Part shown: piece after piece, positions 44,368-54,392 of the stretch
Layout: the number at the start of each line of letters is the position of its first letter
How positions within the stretch are numbered: position 1 is the stretch's first letter
NCBI GenBank assembly: GCA_903632075.3
Contig: CAHIKZ030004727.1
Span: forward strand, 870,001 to 934,000
Direction of reading: 5' to 3'
DNA: 64,000 bases
DNA from: Acanthosepion pharaonis
Lineage: Eukaryota; Mollusca; Cephalopoda; Sepiida; Sepiidae
Notes under the pieces: model-generated
The model's input: only the letters and a program-made list of their open reading frames with translations
Databases searched by the model: none
Told to the model about the DNA's origin: nothing
Made by a program: the position numbers and the translations under genes

Positions 44368-44829
44368 TAGCAAAAGGCCAAAGAACGAGATCGTTTCGCG
44401 TTTCTCCTCGAACTGATCTGCTTTCTTTCGATTTCATTTATTTATCGCCTTCTCGTTGTTTATCCGAATCTTGCCGACAGCGTTTCGGGTATCAAATGAA
44501 CGAAAAGGCCTGCCAATACAAAGAATGATGACTGGCGGCATGAAAAGCACTGAAAGACTGATACATGACTCATGGCTTCGGGGTTCAGCAAGACGCGAGT
44601 CTTAGTGTATTTTGGAAAGGATGCGAGTTGGTCGATGACTGTCTCAATACCTTTGACCAAACGGATGAGTTCTGCTTAATCGGAAGTCTATCCATCAAAG
44701 AGAACCAGAAAACCTTTTGTTTCAATTCTTCTTTGTTTACTTATTTCATGTCTGTATTTTTATTAATTACTTCAAGGATGTATTCTCGCTCTGAATTGTT
44801 TTTGTACGATCATTTCTTCATTTCTTTTT
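44368..44829. other. no gene recognised
   Basis: A balanced-composition stretch following the 49-bp array. A frame opens at 44,565 (257 codons) but everything after codon ~90 is pyrimidine tract, and the first part matches no family. Confidence 0.4.
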
Positions 44830-45183
44830 ATCCCGAAATCAGCATCTTTTTCTTCTCTTTGTCTTATTTTTCTCTTTTTATTCTTTCTCTTTTTCTTCTC
44901 TTCTTTTTCTTTCGTCTTTTTTCTTACTTTTTTCCGTCTCTCTTTATTTTAATTATTTATTTATTTATTTTTCGTTTTTCGGCTTTCTCTTATTTTTTTT
45001 TTTTTATTTCGGTACCTTATTTTTCGACTCTCCTTTTTTTTAAAATCGCCTTTTTTGTCTCTCTCTATCTATCTCTCTCTCTCTCTTCTAGTCTTTCTAT
45101 TTTTGGTTCTATATCTAATTTTTCGCCTCTTTTTTCGGTCTCTTTTCTTCGTCTCTCACTCTATCTCTATCTCTCTATCTCTC

Positions 45184-45227
<44 letters not shown>

Positions 45228-45276
45228 TGTCTCATTTTCGGTTCTATATCTATCTCTTTTTTTCGACCTTTTTTCA

Positions 45277-45332
<56 letters not shown>

Positions 45333-46990
45333 TTCTAGTCCCTCGGTTTTCCGGCTCTGAAATTCTCTCCCTCTCTCTCTCTCTTTTTTCTCTCTATTTC
45401 TCGGTTCTATCTTTCTTATTCTCTTACACTTTTCGGCTCTTTTTTACCTCTCTTTTTCATATTTCGTTTCTTTTTTTTCTTTTTTTTTCGATTTCATCTT
45501 TTTTTCATTTGCTAATAATTCTATTTCGTTTAGGGAGTGGCTTGTTTTTTTGTTTTTTGTTTTTTCTTCGATCACCCATCTCTTTGAATTCCACACCTAT
45601 TCTTTTCATTTCTTTTTCTCCCTTAAATTCAATAATTCTTTCCCAATTGGCTTTGTTGTTGTTCTACCTCTTCTACATTTTCCCTTTATTTTCACTCTAT
45701 TTCATTTTTTTTACTTACTTTTCCTTCTTATTTGTAAGTGTTTGTTTTTTCTTGATATTTTTTCCTTTTTTCTTTTCATCCATCACCATCTTTCTTTCTC
45801 CCTGTGTACCTCTCTTTCCCATTCTTTTTTCTTTTCCTTCCCTTTTTCATTTGACCCCGCCTCTATATTTAAGAAGCTTTTCCTATTCATTTTTGTTGTT
45901 ATTGTTCTCTATTCTCCTTTTCTTTGCCCTGACCTCTTTTTTTCATCTCCCAATTCAATTCCTCCTTATTAATTAATTATTCTTTTTTTCATCTTGTTCT
46001 TGCTTCATTTACTAATGATTTTTCAAACGCAGCGGCTGTGTATTCAACGCAAAGCTTGATTACTCATAAGGTAACTATTTCTTTTCTTGTGTCGCCTATT
46101 TGCGTGAACCACCCGCCACCAAATACGGGCCTCATGATTTACTAAAATTTCTTCTACCTCCTCCCCTTCCTCCTCCTCCTCCTCTTCCTTCTCATTCTAC
46201 GGAAGTCTTCTCTTTACACGACAATTTCAACAAATGCTACTATTATTGAGGATGAAACCCCCTTGTTTCTGTTTTATTACGTATAATTTTTCACTTTTTC
46301 TTCTCATATGCTAATTCTTATGATATCCTTGTGTTCCACGTCATTTTCTTCCTCCCCCTGCTCCTCATCCACCACCATTTCTTTCCACCTCCTCTCCACT
46401 TCTTTTTCCCCTCCTCCTACTCCTCCGCCATTTCTTTTCTTCCTCTTCCACTTCTTTTTCTCTCCTCTTAGTTAAACTCTTCTTTTCCCTCCTCTACCGT
46501 TTCTTTCTCCCTCCTCTTCCTTGACCACCATTTTTCCCTCTTCTTAGTTCTCCTCTTCCTCCACCTGCACTATTTCTTTCCCCCTCCTTTTCCTTCTCCA
46601 CTTCTTTTTCCCTCTTCTTAGTCCTTCTCCTCTTCCCCCTTCACTACCATTACTTCTTCCCCTCCTCTTCGTTCACCTCTTCTTTTCTCTGTTCCTCCAC
46701 TACCACCACTTCTTTCCCCTCCTCTTCCTTCACCTCTTCTTTTCTCTGCTCCTCAACCACCACCACCACTTCTTTTCCTCTCCTTTTCCTTTTCCACCTC
46801 TTTTTCCTCTGCTTAGTCCACCCCTTCTTTTCCCTTCTCCACCATTTTTCCTACTCTTAGTTCTCCTCTTCTTCCTCCACCTCAATCATTTCTTTCCTCC
46901 TCTTCTTTCTTCCCCGCCTACTTTTCCAAACTCTTAGTCCACCTCGTCTTATCTCAGAGTACTTAGAATATGTTTCCCCCACTATCAAGA
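44830..46990. repeat. 2.1-kb polypyrimidine tract
   Basis: Plus strand overwhelmingly C/T: TTTC/TTTTC-rich to 45,050, (CT)n blocks at 45,055-45,085, 45,190-45,225 and 45,280-45,331. From about 46,170 there is a TCC/TTCC-rich part with a loosely repeated ~60-90-bp pattern (cctcctcttcctt...cacctcttcttttctctg, twice near 46,660-46,750). All frames here (up to 257 codons) are compositional. Confidence 0.9.
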
Positions 46991-47179
46991 CAAAGAACTT
47001 AAATGCATTGACAACACTACACTAATACACTATATAATTCATACAAACAGCAAAAAAGAAAGCCCTAGATATTCACATAAACTATAAACAAATACTTATA
47101 AATGATTAACGAGACAACAATTCTGAAGATTTGAAATGGAGAGAACTGAGAAAATAACAAAAAGGAACAGATTTCAAGA

Positions 47180-47700
47180 TTACAGAAAATGGAAACTGAC
47201 GTTGCATTTAAATTTTTGAAGATTGTAGTTATCAGGGAAGCAAAAAATCAGAAGGGAGTTACTCAGGTGCGAAGGCGAAGTGCAAGAATAGAAACTGTTA
47301 AAGTAGAAGTGACGGTTGCATCTGTTTAGTTAAATAATAAAACAGTGAGACCTAGTTGCCAATTTATACGATTCAATTCCTGTAGTCGGTGTGCCAGGGA
47401 AAAAATCTCGTTAGAATGGCTGCCATGAAAATTATTTGTAGACAGAGGATAGTCACGTCTGTGAGAGAGTGGCTGAAGTCAAGATCTCAGGTCTGGCTCG
47501 ATTACATTACAAACCGAATCTTGAGATGAATAGCACCACAACAGATATGGCAACAATATTCAATGCACAGACCAATGGCAGAGTTATAAATGTGCAAGAT
47601 GAATTCTGACTTGAAAAAATGTTCTATCACGACACGATGAACCAACTTTCCTTGCAGTAAATATAGCAATTGATTTAATATAGCCGCTCAAATTCAGGAA
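47180..47700 (-). pseudogene. LINE-B RT C-terminus and 3' UTR, minus strand
   Basis: Plus-strand signatures in the family order: gacgttgcatttaaattttt (47,199), aactgttaaagtagaagtg, gtcaagatctcaggtctggc (47,480), ataaatgtgcaagatgaatt (47,587). The RT block equivalent to the 53.8-54.1 kb copy is present but fragmented. The far 3' tail is missing. Confidence 0.7.
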
Positions 47701-48068
47701 TATATTACTTAGAAAAAAAGTTTCTCAATATAGTATACCTCAGCTCATGTCGCTTAATTGGTTCCAGAAGTCACGACTTAGTTGAAATAACCACACTACA
47801 AACCACAAATAAGCACTCCCCACCCCATTGCCTATTATAGTATGTATGATATGTAGGTACAGTATTCTGAAAAAAATAATTAAAAATAATTACACAAAAC
47901 CAATTTTAAATTAATGTAAACTCGAGTAAAACGTCGTAAGGCGAGTTTTATTTTTCCATATAATATTTGAGAAAAACCGACGTAACTTCGAAAATGACTT
48001 AACTGGAAACGACTTAAGCCGAGGTATCACTATATATATATATATAAAATCAGTTCTCGGTAGTGGAT

Positions 48069-48117
48069 GCGTACTGTTGATGAGTCCAGAATATAGGACG
48101 AAACGGCCGTCCAGTGA
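48069..48117 (+). ncRNA. hammerhead ribozyme-like motif 1 (type I, minimal)
   Basis: Core TTGATGA at 48,077-48,083; stem II gtcc (48,084-48,087) with ggac (48,096-48,099) around an 8-nt loop; GAA at 48,100-48,102; stem III is the self-complementary acggccgt (48,103-48,110); C17 and the NUH site gtc end at 48,111. Stem I: actg (48,073-48,076) pairs with cagt (48,112-48,115). Everything fits the type I hammerhead except the first core base, U in place of C3. A palindromic stem III without a loop suggests action as a dimer, as known for minimal hammerheads. Confidence 0.7.
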
Positions 48118-48378
48118 TTTCTGCATTCAATGGAGGTTTCTTCTAGACTCGATGAATTACTTAATTACTGATTATTTCAAATCCTCCTAATTATTTCTCT
48201 CTGTATATCCTTGCTTGAACCGGCTTCTAATGCTCTGAGATGAGCGGCTTGGGGATAGTAGTCGTAGCTTGGGGAGGCACAATCCTATGGGTAAAAGAGT
48301 AACTCGGAGAAGTTCCACGACGGAATTTGTGATCGAGCGGCGCTATATTGAGTCTAATTCGTTACCTCTTCGTCACCA

Positions 48379-48450
48379 AGAACTGTTAGTACAGTTGGTA
48401 TAGCGTTTGCCTCCTATCGTAACTGTTCGGGTTTCCATACTCGGTAGTGG
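48379..48450 (+). promoter_or_regulatory. tRNA-like internal Pol III promoter in the retrozyme-like unit
   Basis: tagtacagttggtatagcg (from 48,387) closely resembles the D-arm/A box of tRNAs (tagctcagttggtagagcg). gttcgggtttcc (from 48,425) is a B-box-like element ~38 bp further on. It ends immediately before hammerhead motif 2. The tRNA fold is not complete, so this is a promoter relic and not a tRNA gene. Confidence 0.55.
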
Positions 48451-48452
48451 AT

Positions 48453-48501
48453 ACGCACTGTTGATGAGTCCCAAATATAGGACGAACCGGCCGTCCAGTG
48501 C
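48453..48501 (+). ncRNA. hammerhead ribozyme-like motif 2 (type I, minimal)
   Basis: Stem I is better than in motif 1: gcactg (48,455-48,460) pairs perfectly with cagtgc (48,496-48,501). The core is TTGATGA (48,461-48,467), stem II gtcc/ggac (48,68-71 and 80-83 of 48,4xx), then GAA (48,484-48,486). The next base is C in place of A15.1, stem III is cgg/ccg, and the cleavage triplet gtc ends at 48,495. Two core deviations (C3 to U, A15.1 to C) make activity of this copy unlikely. Confidence 0.65.
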
Positions 48502-48544
48502 ATTCTGTTGAGGTTTCTTCTAGACTCGATAAATTACTTAATTA

Positions 48545-48546
<2 letters not shown>

Positions 48547-48602
<56 letters not shown>
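48547..48602. repeat. (AT)n microsatellite, ~28 units
   Basis: Pure AT run abutting the retrozyme-like dimer. Confidence 0.95.
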
Positions 48603-48607
<5 letters not shown>

Positions 48608-48669
48608 ATATATATTTGTATCTCAGAAAGGGGAGGTTCCTTGAGGTTCTTGTTTACTGTGAATTATTA

Positions 48670-49180
48670 ATGGAATCTTGTTCCGTGTCCGATCATGGCT
48701 CTTCACAGTTTCATTCCTTTGTAGCTCTTAATTAAATTTTGTCTTTTTGTTATATGCCATTCATTTCCTCAAACAGACTAATGTATGTTATTCGTTGTTT
48801 TCCTCTGTCTCTCTTGCCTTCAGTCTGTCCTGTGAGTATCTGATTTTCCAAACCTTCTTTCCTCATTATGTATCCTAGAAATTTCAACTGTCTATTCCTG
48901 ATGTTATCTATACGTTTCCCTTTTGTTTTCATTTCTCTGAAACTTCGTCGTTGCTATATGTTCGGACCACGGTATACACAGCATCCTCCTGCAGAACCAC
49001 ATTTCTGATGTCTTAAGTTTCCTATTCATATGTGAGGAGATTGTCCAACATTCCCTGCCATATAGTGTGACTGAAATTACGTAACAGTTCAATACTCTTC
49101 TCTGTTTCTTAATACTCCGCTTATGTTTTAGAATGCATCTCCGGATTTCCGTGTCACACTTTCTGTCTTCCGTTAAAATT
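48670..49180 (-). pseudogene. LINE-C C-terminal remnant, minus strand
   Basis: Minus-strand pieces, in order from 49,180: GRECWTISSHMNRKLKTSEM, WFCRRMLCIPWSEHIATTKF (frame 48904-49092), then NIRNRQLKFLGYIMRKEGLE, NQILTGQTEGKRDRGKQRIT (frame 48750-48932). This is the best copy of the RKRQLKFLGHIMRKEGLEN block after 36.15 kb. The extreme 3' end (tgtccgatcatggctcttca) is at 48,687. Confidence 0.8.
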
Positions 49181-49246
49181 TTAAATCATGCTATATTTAT
49201 GGGTAAAAGTGTCCATTATCAGAGACAGAGCATATGTAAATATAAA

Positions 49247-49370
49247 AGTGGACACTGAGGTCAACATCAAATGACGACAGTGTGCTTCATGCTTGAACGA
49301 ATTCTTCCTAAAAATTGCGTTCAAGCATGAAACAGACTGTCACCGTTTGGCGTTGACCTTAGTGTCCACT
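49247..49370. repeat. foldback repeat, 53-bp arms, 18-nt loop
   Basis: 49,247-49,299 and 49,318-49,370 are inverted copies with about eight mismatches; both contain the gcttgaacg / cgttcaagc and agtggacact / agtgtccact blocks. A long imperfect hairpin like this could be a small MITE or a transcribed hairpin RNA; nothing here decides. Confidence 0.8.
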
Positions 49371-49638
49371 AATATGACTATGTTCTCGTTCGCTGATTGA
49401 GCACTATAGATAAAAGGAAATTTCAACTGCTTCGTCAGAACTGAGCGGTGTCGCTGCTAGCCTAGCGTTTATATACATCACGTATATAATACATCACAAG
49501 ATCCCCATTCACAGACGTACGCCGATAGCTTAGGGGTCTCTGACTGATGCCAAATCAGCGGAGTTTCGATCCCAGCTTGAAGCAATTGAATATCTAGCGA
49601 CACTGATGAGCTGTGATACACCGAAACAGGCTGTTTGT

Positions 49639-49640
<2 letters not shown>

Positions 49641-49681
<41 letters not shown>
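49641..49681. repeat. (AT)n microsatellite
   Basis: About 20 AT units. Confidence 0.95.
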
Positions 49682-49683
<2 letters not shown>

Positions 49684-49714
49684 AATACACAGGTAGTAAT
49701 TCTAACTTTTCTCC

Positions 49715-49860
49715 TTTTTTATACACTATTTACATTGTTCGGACAGTTGCCCTCATCTTTGTTGCCATGTTCACGACGTTTCGACCGTTGTACAGCTCCG
49801 ACATTCTTCAGGTGATTGAAATTTCGAACCGAATCCTTTATTTCGTCCACCGAGGTAAAT
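49715..49860 (-). mobile_element. PLE-type terminal repeat E, minus orientation
   Basis: Contains tacactatttacattgttcg, cctcatctttgttgccatgt, cacgacgtttcgaccgttgt, cattcttcaggtgattgaaa and cgaaccgaatcctttatttc, then cgtccaccgaggta. This is the longest contiguous copy of repeat E in the window. Read on the minus strand it is the reverse complement of 6,180-6,335. Confidence 0.65.
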
Positions 49861-50309
49861 TTTCTCCTTTTAATTCTTGCTTCTTTTCTCAGGTTTAATC
49901 ATTTTTGTTTTTTCCGTCTCCTTCCGCTTTTAATGATCTTGTTCCCACTTTCCCTAACTTTTCCTCTTTTCACGTTTCCCCCCTCTTTTTTTACTCAATA
50001 TCTATCTTCCTATTTTCCCCTTTTTCCATAATTTCCTCCTTTTTATTATTTCTTGTTTTTCCTTGCGCACACTGAAGCTTCTGCAAACCCTTTCAAACTT
50101 TTCGGAAGTACTGTCTACAGAGCGGTTTCTGTATTCAGTTCCTCTTTCGCCGCTTTAATCAAATTATATGTGGTGGGGGAATTTGACTGTTCAGTTCTGG
50201 GAGCTGAACAATCGGCATCACATACATTGAAGCCAACCGGAGAGTCTATCATTTATTATAAATTATTTGTTTTAGTTGAGTTTAAACGCTAGCAGTAACT
50301 GATCCCTTT
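49861..50309. other. pyrimidine-rich then unassigned
   Basis: Pyrimidine-rich to about 50,050, then balanced sequence with a 79-codon frame (50053-50292) that I do not recognise. Confidence 0.4.
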
Positions 50310-50575
50310 GAATATCAACTGGTGGCAAATGACTTCAAATCTACAACAGTCTTTTTCAGTATACTGTTTTTTTTTGGGGGGGGTAGTAGTACTGTCATCA
50401 AACGTGTCTCGATTCTCCTCCAAATTTCCAATTTCTCCCAATTTTTCGCTAGGCGTTTTGGGACTGTTCCTAGTTCACCAAATACTATTGGTATTACTAT
50501 CCTCATCATGTTCTGGAGTATCTCAATTTATCCAGCATTTTCCTGTTTTGAAACGATATCTGTTCCTTTGGTTTG
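50310..50575 (-). pseudogene. LINE remnant, region after the RT (VIPIVxGxLGTVPK type)
   Basis: The minus-strand frame 50315-50509 reads MRIVIPIVFGELGTVPKRLA, KNWEKLEIWRRIETRLMTVL and ends KKTVVDLKSF. A conserved (V/I)IPIVIGALGTVPK...EIRGRIETIQTTALL...RILRK block follows the RT in one group of animal LINEs. The match is clear by eye, except for a run of prolines where the ALLRSARI part should be. The lineage is not represented elsewhere in the window. Confidence 0.6.
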
Positions 50576-50874
50576 AAACTTTCAGAGAAATTCGTGTTTT
50601 ACATTAACTGTGATTTTGATTTTTACATTAATTTGTATGGTCGAATTGAATGATCAGTTCTCAAAAGACCACACTTCTTACCCAATCATATCTATTTCTA
50701 TATTCGTTTTGTGTAAACTTCCTGAATAATGTTCTTGATTGCCTCATCTCTTACTTTAAGTCGTCTGCATTTTTTCCTCCTACCTTGCTCCAACATTAAT
50801 TGCAAATCAATTTATCTTTTTATGCATTCCCTGAGCAACCATATCCTTATAAATTTTTCTTTCTTTTTTTAAAT

Positions 50875-51095
50875 CTTTTCACCCCAAGCAAGGCGATACA
50901 GCCACTAAGACGCAAGGAGTTCCTGAGTGTTAGTGAAAATAAGAAAAATTGCTACTAAGGAGAGAGAACAATAAAAGAACAAGACATAAGAAGAAAGAAG
51001 AAAACGATTGATATTGCAATTAAATTTTTGAAGATCAAGGGCGATGGGAGAAACTGTTAGCATAGAACTGGCGGTTACATTTAGCCATCTCAACA
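50875..51095 (-). mobile_element. LINE-B 3' UTR and tail, minus strand
   Basis: Tail at 50,875 (cttttcaccccaagcaaggc, gccactaagacgcaaggagt), then gaaaacgattgatattgcaa and aactgttagcatagaactgg. It retains little coding sequence. Confidence 0.75.
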
Positions 51096-51179
51096 TATGG
51101 TCTAGTTTAGTGCTGTTTCCATACTCCCACTGCTATACTCTCTCCTATGTAAATTGAATCTCGCTTGCGTACACGATCC

Positions 51180-52020
51180 ACTTCATGACTGAGCAGTTAT
51201 CTCTTTCATCTTTATTCTCTCCATGATTAGCCTCCTTCTACATTTCCTTATCTTCACCTTCTATTCTCTTCCTGCTTCCCTTCTCCTATTCTCTTTCCAA
51301 GTTCTCCTCCTCGTCTCTTTATTCTTTCTCCTCCTACTCGCTTCATGCTTTCTCCTTTTCCTCTCTACCTGTTTGCTTTCCCTCCTCTCTTTTTGCTTCC
51401 TCCTCCTCCTCCTCTTTTTATTTTTTCTCCTCTTATTCTTTGTTTTCCCCGCTTGCTCTCTTTCTGTTTGCTTTCTCTTTCTGCTTTCTCCTCCTTTCTT
51501 TCTGTTTTTCCTCCTCCTCCTCCTCCTCCACCCCCTCCTCCTCCTCCTCCTCTTTTTATTCTTTCTCCTCCTATTCTTTATGTTTTCTCCTCTTGCTCTC
51601 TTTCTGCTTTCTCCTCCTCTTCTCTTTATTCTTTCTCCTCCTACAATCTTCATGTTTTCTCATCTTGCTCTCTGTCTTCTTTCTTTCCCGCCTCTCTTCC
51701 TGCTTTCTCCTCCTCCTCCTCTATTTCTTCATTCTCCTCCTGTCCTCTTCCTCTTTTCGCCTCTTGCCCTCTTCATGTTTTCTCCTTCTGCTCACTATTC
51801 TTGCTTTCTTTTCCTACCCTCTTTCTTTTCGTGCTCTCTTTCTTTTCTTACTCTCTTTCTGCTTTCTCCTCCTCCTCTTCCTCTCTTTATTCTTTCTCCT
51901 CCAGCTATATTCCTGATTTTTTCTCCTACTCTCTTTTCCTGCTTTCTCATCTTCCTCCTACTTCCTACTTTACCCTCTTCTTTTTTTCTTTCCGCTCTTT
52001 CATTTCCTTTCCTTCTTAGC
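51180..52020. repeat. 0.8-kb polypyrimidine tract, TCC/TTC-rich
   Basis: A degenerate tandem pattern of the type ttctcctcctcctctttttatt, with recurring ctctttctgctttctcctcc and ttcatgttttctcctc units. Three overlapping plus-strand frames stay open for up to 308 codons and encode only Phe, Leu, Ser, Pro and Cys. Confidence 0.9.
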
Positions 52021-52559
52021 GACAGTTGCCAATGTCTTAGATCAATAGCAAAATCAAAACCAATCTACGTACCTGGCGCGCTCGATGTTTTTTTGTTTTT
52101 TTTTTCTGGTTTCAATTCCTCATCTGTCTGCTTCTTAAATTACTGTTGATGCAAAGAATCGTATGACAGCAAACAGCGAAAGAATTCATGCACCTTACTA
52201 CTTGCTTCTACAGAAGAAAAATAATATTTTTTTAAATGCAGGTTGTTTTTTTAATATTATCATTTCTTTACGTTTTTCATTAATTTTCTCGCGTCACAGA
52301 ATCGAAACCGATTAATTAGTGAAATGAGGAGCGAGCCAAAATGCGACACTTTGTGATTCCAGAAGAGAAGACTAAAACGTTTTTAACAAGTCTCTGTGTT
52401 AAATATACCACGCCAGGTAATTCTGGGAGAGTATAGACAGATAGATAAATATTAGGATCGCGCTACAAAGGAATAAAAATTTTGGATCAGGAAAGGGGAA
52501 GCAAGTTTTAGATTCACATAAAACAACGTCTACTAGCAAACTGAACGAGTGATTTTTTC
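52021..52559. other. no gene recognised
   Basis: AT-rich, nothing matched. Confidence 0.4.
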
Positions 52560-52760
52560 CTTAATTATTTCACAACAAGCAAGGAGAAAATGATACTAAG
52601 ACGCAAAGGGTCATTTGGAATGGAAGTCAATGAGAAGACTTTAATGAGGAAAAAGGACAATAAAAGAACAGGTTTTGATAGCGATAATGCCACAAACACG
52701 CAAAGGCTTAATGGAAGTGAAATGGAATGAGAAGACATTAGGGAAGTTTACTGAATAGAA
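52560..52760 (-). repeat. SINE-A/LINE-B tail region, duplicated and diverged
   Basis: Two tail-like segments (acaacaagcaaggagaaaat at 52,571 with ctaagacgcaaagggtcatt; cacgcaaaggcttaatggaa at 52,694), both followed by tgagaag. The body cannot be assigned with confidence to SINE-A or LINE-B. Confidence 0.5.
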
Positions 52761-52974
52761 TAATCACACGAAGGTTGGTAATGAACGATAATACTTAGGA
52801 CAAGAACAACACATATAAGATTCACCAGCGGCGCGTAGAAGTAGAAATGAGTCAATTGAATTTCACAATGAATCTCCAACTGCAGACCAATATACAGTAT
52901 TCACTACTGTATTTATGTGAAGGAAGACATACACATTATCGTCCGTAGGTATGCTACATCAGGAGGAGAAAAGA

Positions 52975-53385
52975 ATTCCAAAAGACAGATGGCGATTGAT
53001 GCTACATTTAAATTATTGAAGATTATATGGGCGACAGAAGCAAAAATCCGGAAGAGAATTCTACAGGTGAGAAGTGCGAGAAAAGAAACTATTAGAATAG
53101 AACTTACGGTTTCATCTAGCTAGTTCAGCATTAAAATGATAAGACCTAGTTGCCAATCTTGTAGTATGCTTAAAATCATGTGGTCGAGGTACCAAGGAGG
53201 AGGGCTCATCAGAACAATTGTCATGAAAATATTTGTAGAAAAGACAGAGGGAAACCTCATCACGGCGGTGGGAACGTGACTGAAATCGAGATGCCAGGTT
53301 AGGATCGATAACATTACAGAACACTTCCTTGGATTTTGTCGGGAATCTCGAGATATATTGCTGGAACACCACACAAACGAAAACC
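52975..53385 (-). pseudogene. LINE-B RT C-terminus, minus strand
   Basis: The minus-strand frame 53112-53696 includes, from about 53,380 down, FQQYISRFPTKSKEVFCNVI, DPNLASRFQSRSHRRDEVSL, CLFYKYFHDNCSDEPSSLVP, RPHDFKHTTRLATRSYHFNA. This is the cleanest ~85-residue run of this region in the window. The upstream 100 residues of that frame are antisense to the RT at 53.4 kb and are not protein. Confidence 0.8.
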
Positions 53386-53389
53386 ATTA

Positions 53390-54392
53390 TCGGGGATGCT
53401 TTGATTGTGGCTCTAGATATCTCGGAGGCTTTTGACAGGGTTTGGCACGCTGGTCGTCTACTGAAGCTACAGAGATCAGTCTCGCTTCCTGATCCTTTCA
53501 CACGAACGTGGATGTTCTCCATGGCTCTATCCTGAGTCCTACTCTGTTTCCGATTTTCATCAATGATATTCCTGATGTCATCAGTTCTCAAGTAGGCATT
53601 TATGCTGATGACACTACCATTTACACCAGTCTTAATAGCAAATCTGTCAGAGCTGACAAAGTTAACTTGGCCGCTGCTCTTGAAAAGGACTTCCAATCTG
53701 TGGTTACTTAAGGCAGGAAATGGCTCCTAAATTTCAATGCCTCTGAAACGAAATTGCTCTCATTTAACCGCCATAGAGAAACTTTCATGCCCACTATCAG
53801 CATAGCTGATGCTAGACTCATGGAGAGCAACACACTGCGCCTTCTTGGTCTCATGTTTTAAACTGGCTTGAAGTGGAATGACTACATCGAATCAAAGGCT
53901 GCATCTACTGTAAGGAAAGTTAAGGTCACTGAGTCGTGCCAGAAGATTTTTCTCGGCAGAGTCCATCTTGCACATTTACAAATCTACCATTCGTCTGTGC
54001 ATGGAATACTGTTGCCATATCTTGTCTGATGCTCATCTCGAGGTTCTTGATAAAATCTAAGGAAGGGTCTGCAATGTGATCGATCCTGACTTGACCTTTT
54101 GACTTCAGTCACTTTCTCAGTGACGTGACGTGGCTTCCCTCTGTCCTTTCTACAAATATTTACATGTCTAATGCTCTGACGAGCTTTCTTCCCTGGTGCC
54201 TAGACTACGCGAGTTTGAGCGTGCTACTGGATTGGCATCTAGGTCCCACCTTTCTACTGTTGAATTAGTTAAATGTAACCGCCATTTCTACTCCAGCAGT
54301 TTCTTTTCTCGCACTTCACACCTGTGGAACTCCCTTCCGTGTCCTTGCTTCCCTGATAACTACAATCTTCAAAAATGTAAATGCAGGGTGAA
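53390..54392 (+). pseudogene. LINE-B reverse transcriptase, best copy
   Basis: Open pieces give ALDISEAFDRVWHAGRLLKL (first catalytic Asp of the RT palm), then, after an internal deletion and frameshift, DVLHGSILSPTLFPIFINDI, PDVISSQVGIYADDTTIYTS (the YADD catalytic box, residues ~35-38 of the frame 53508-53711), then WLLNFNASETKLLSFNRHRE, ISIADARLMESNTLRLLGLM and LKWNDYIES. Later frames carry RLREFERATGLASRSHLSTV, SFFSRTSHLWNSLPCPCFPD and NYNLQKCKC (54196-54453). The order and motifs fit jockey/CR1-type LINEs. It lacks endonuclease, fingers and tail, and has at least four frameshifts. It faces minus-strand copies of its own family on both sides. Confidence 0.85.

Larger units (their letters stand above)
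48056..48546 (+). mobile_element. retrozyme-like dimer: 384-bp unit between two hammerhead motifs
   Basis: 48,056-48,162 and 48,440-48,546 are direct repeats (ctcggtagtgga at the start; gaggtttcttctagactcga near the end), offset by exactly 384 bp. Each contains one hammerhead-like motif. The DNA thus holds one full 384-bp unit bounded by two equal predicted cleavage sites (after 48,111 and after 48,495), plus a partial second unit. This is how metazoan retrozymes and the schistosome hammerhead SINE are organised: self-cleavage of a tandem transcript releases a unit-length RNA that can circularise. The insertion is flanked by (AT)n on both sides. No open frame lies in the unit, as expected for a non-autonomous element. 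Confidence 0.75.

Noticed and set aside
44565..45976. Overlapping 249-257-codon frames
   Set aside because: Mostly pyrimidine tract. The first ~90 codons of the 44,565 frame match nothing known to me.
51223..52149. 308-codon open frame, longest in the window
   Set aside because: It lies in a TCC/TTC pyrimidine tract; residues are almost only F, L, S, P and C, and three frames are open at once.
53376..53696. Upstream 100 residues of the minus-strand frame 53112-53696
   Set aside because: They are antisense to the LINE-B RT; only the C-terminal ~85 residues are real LINE protein.
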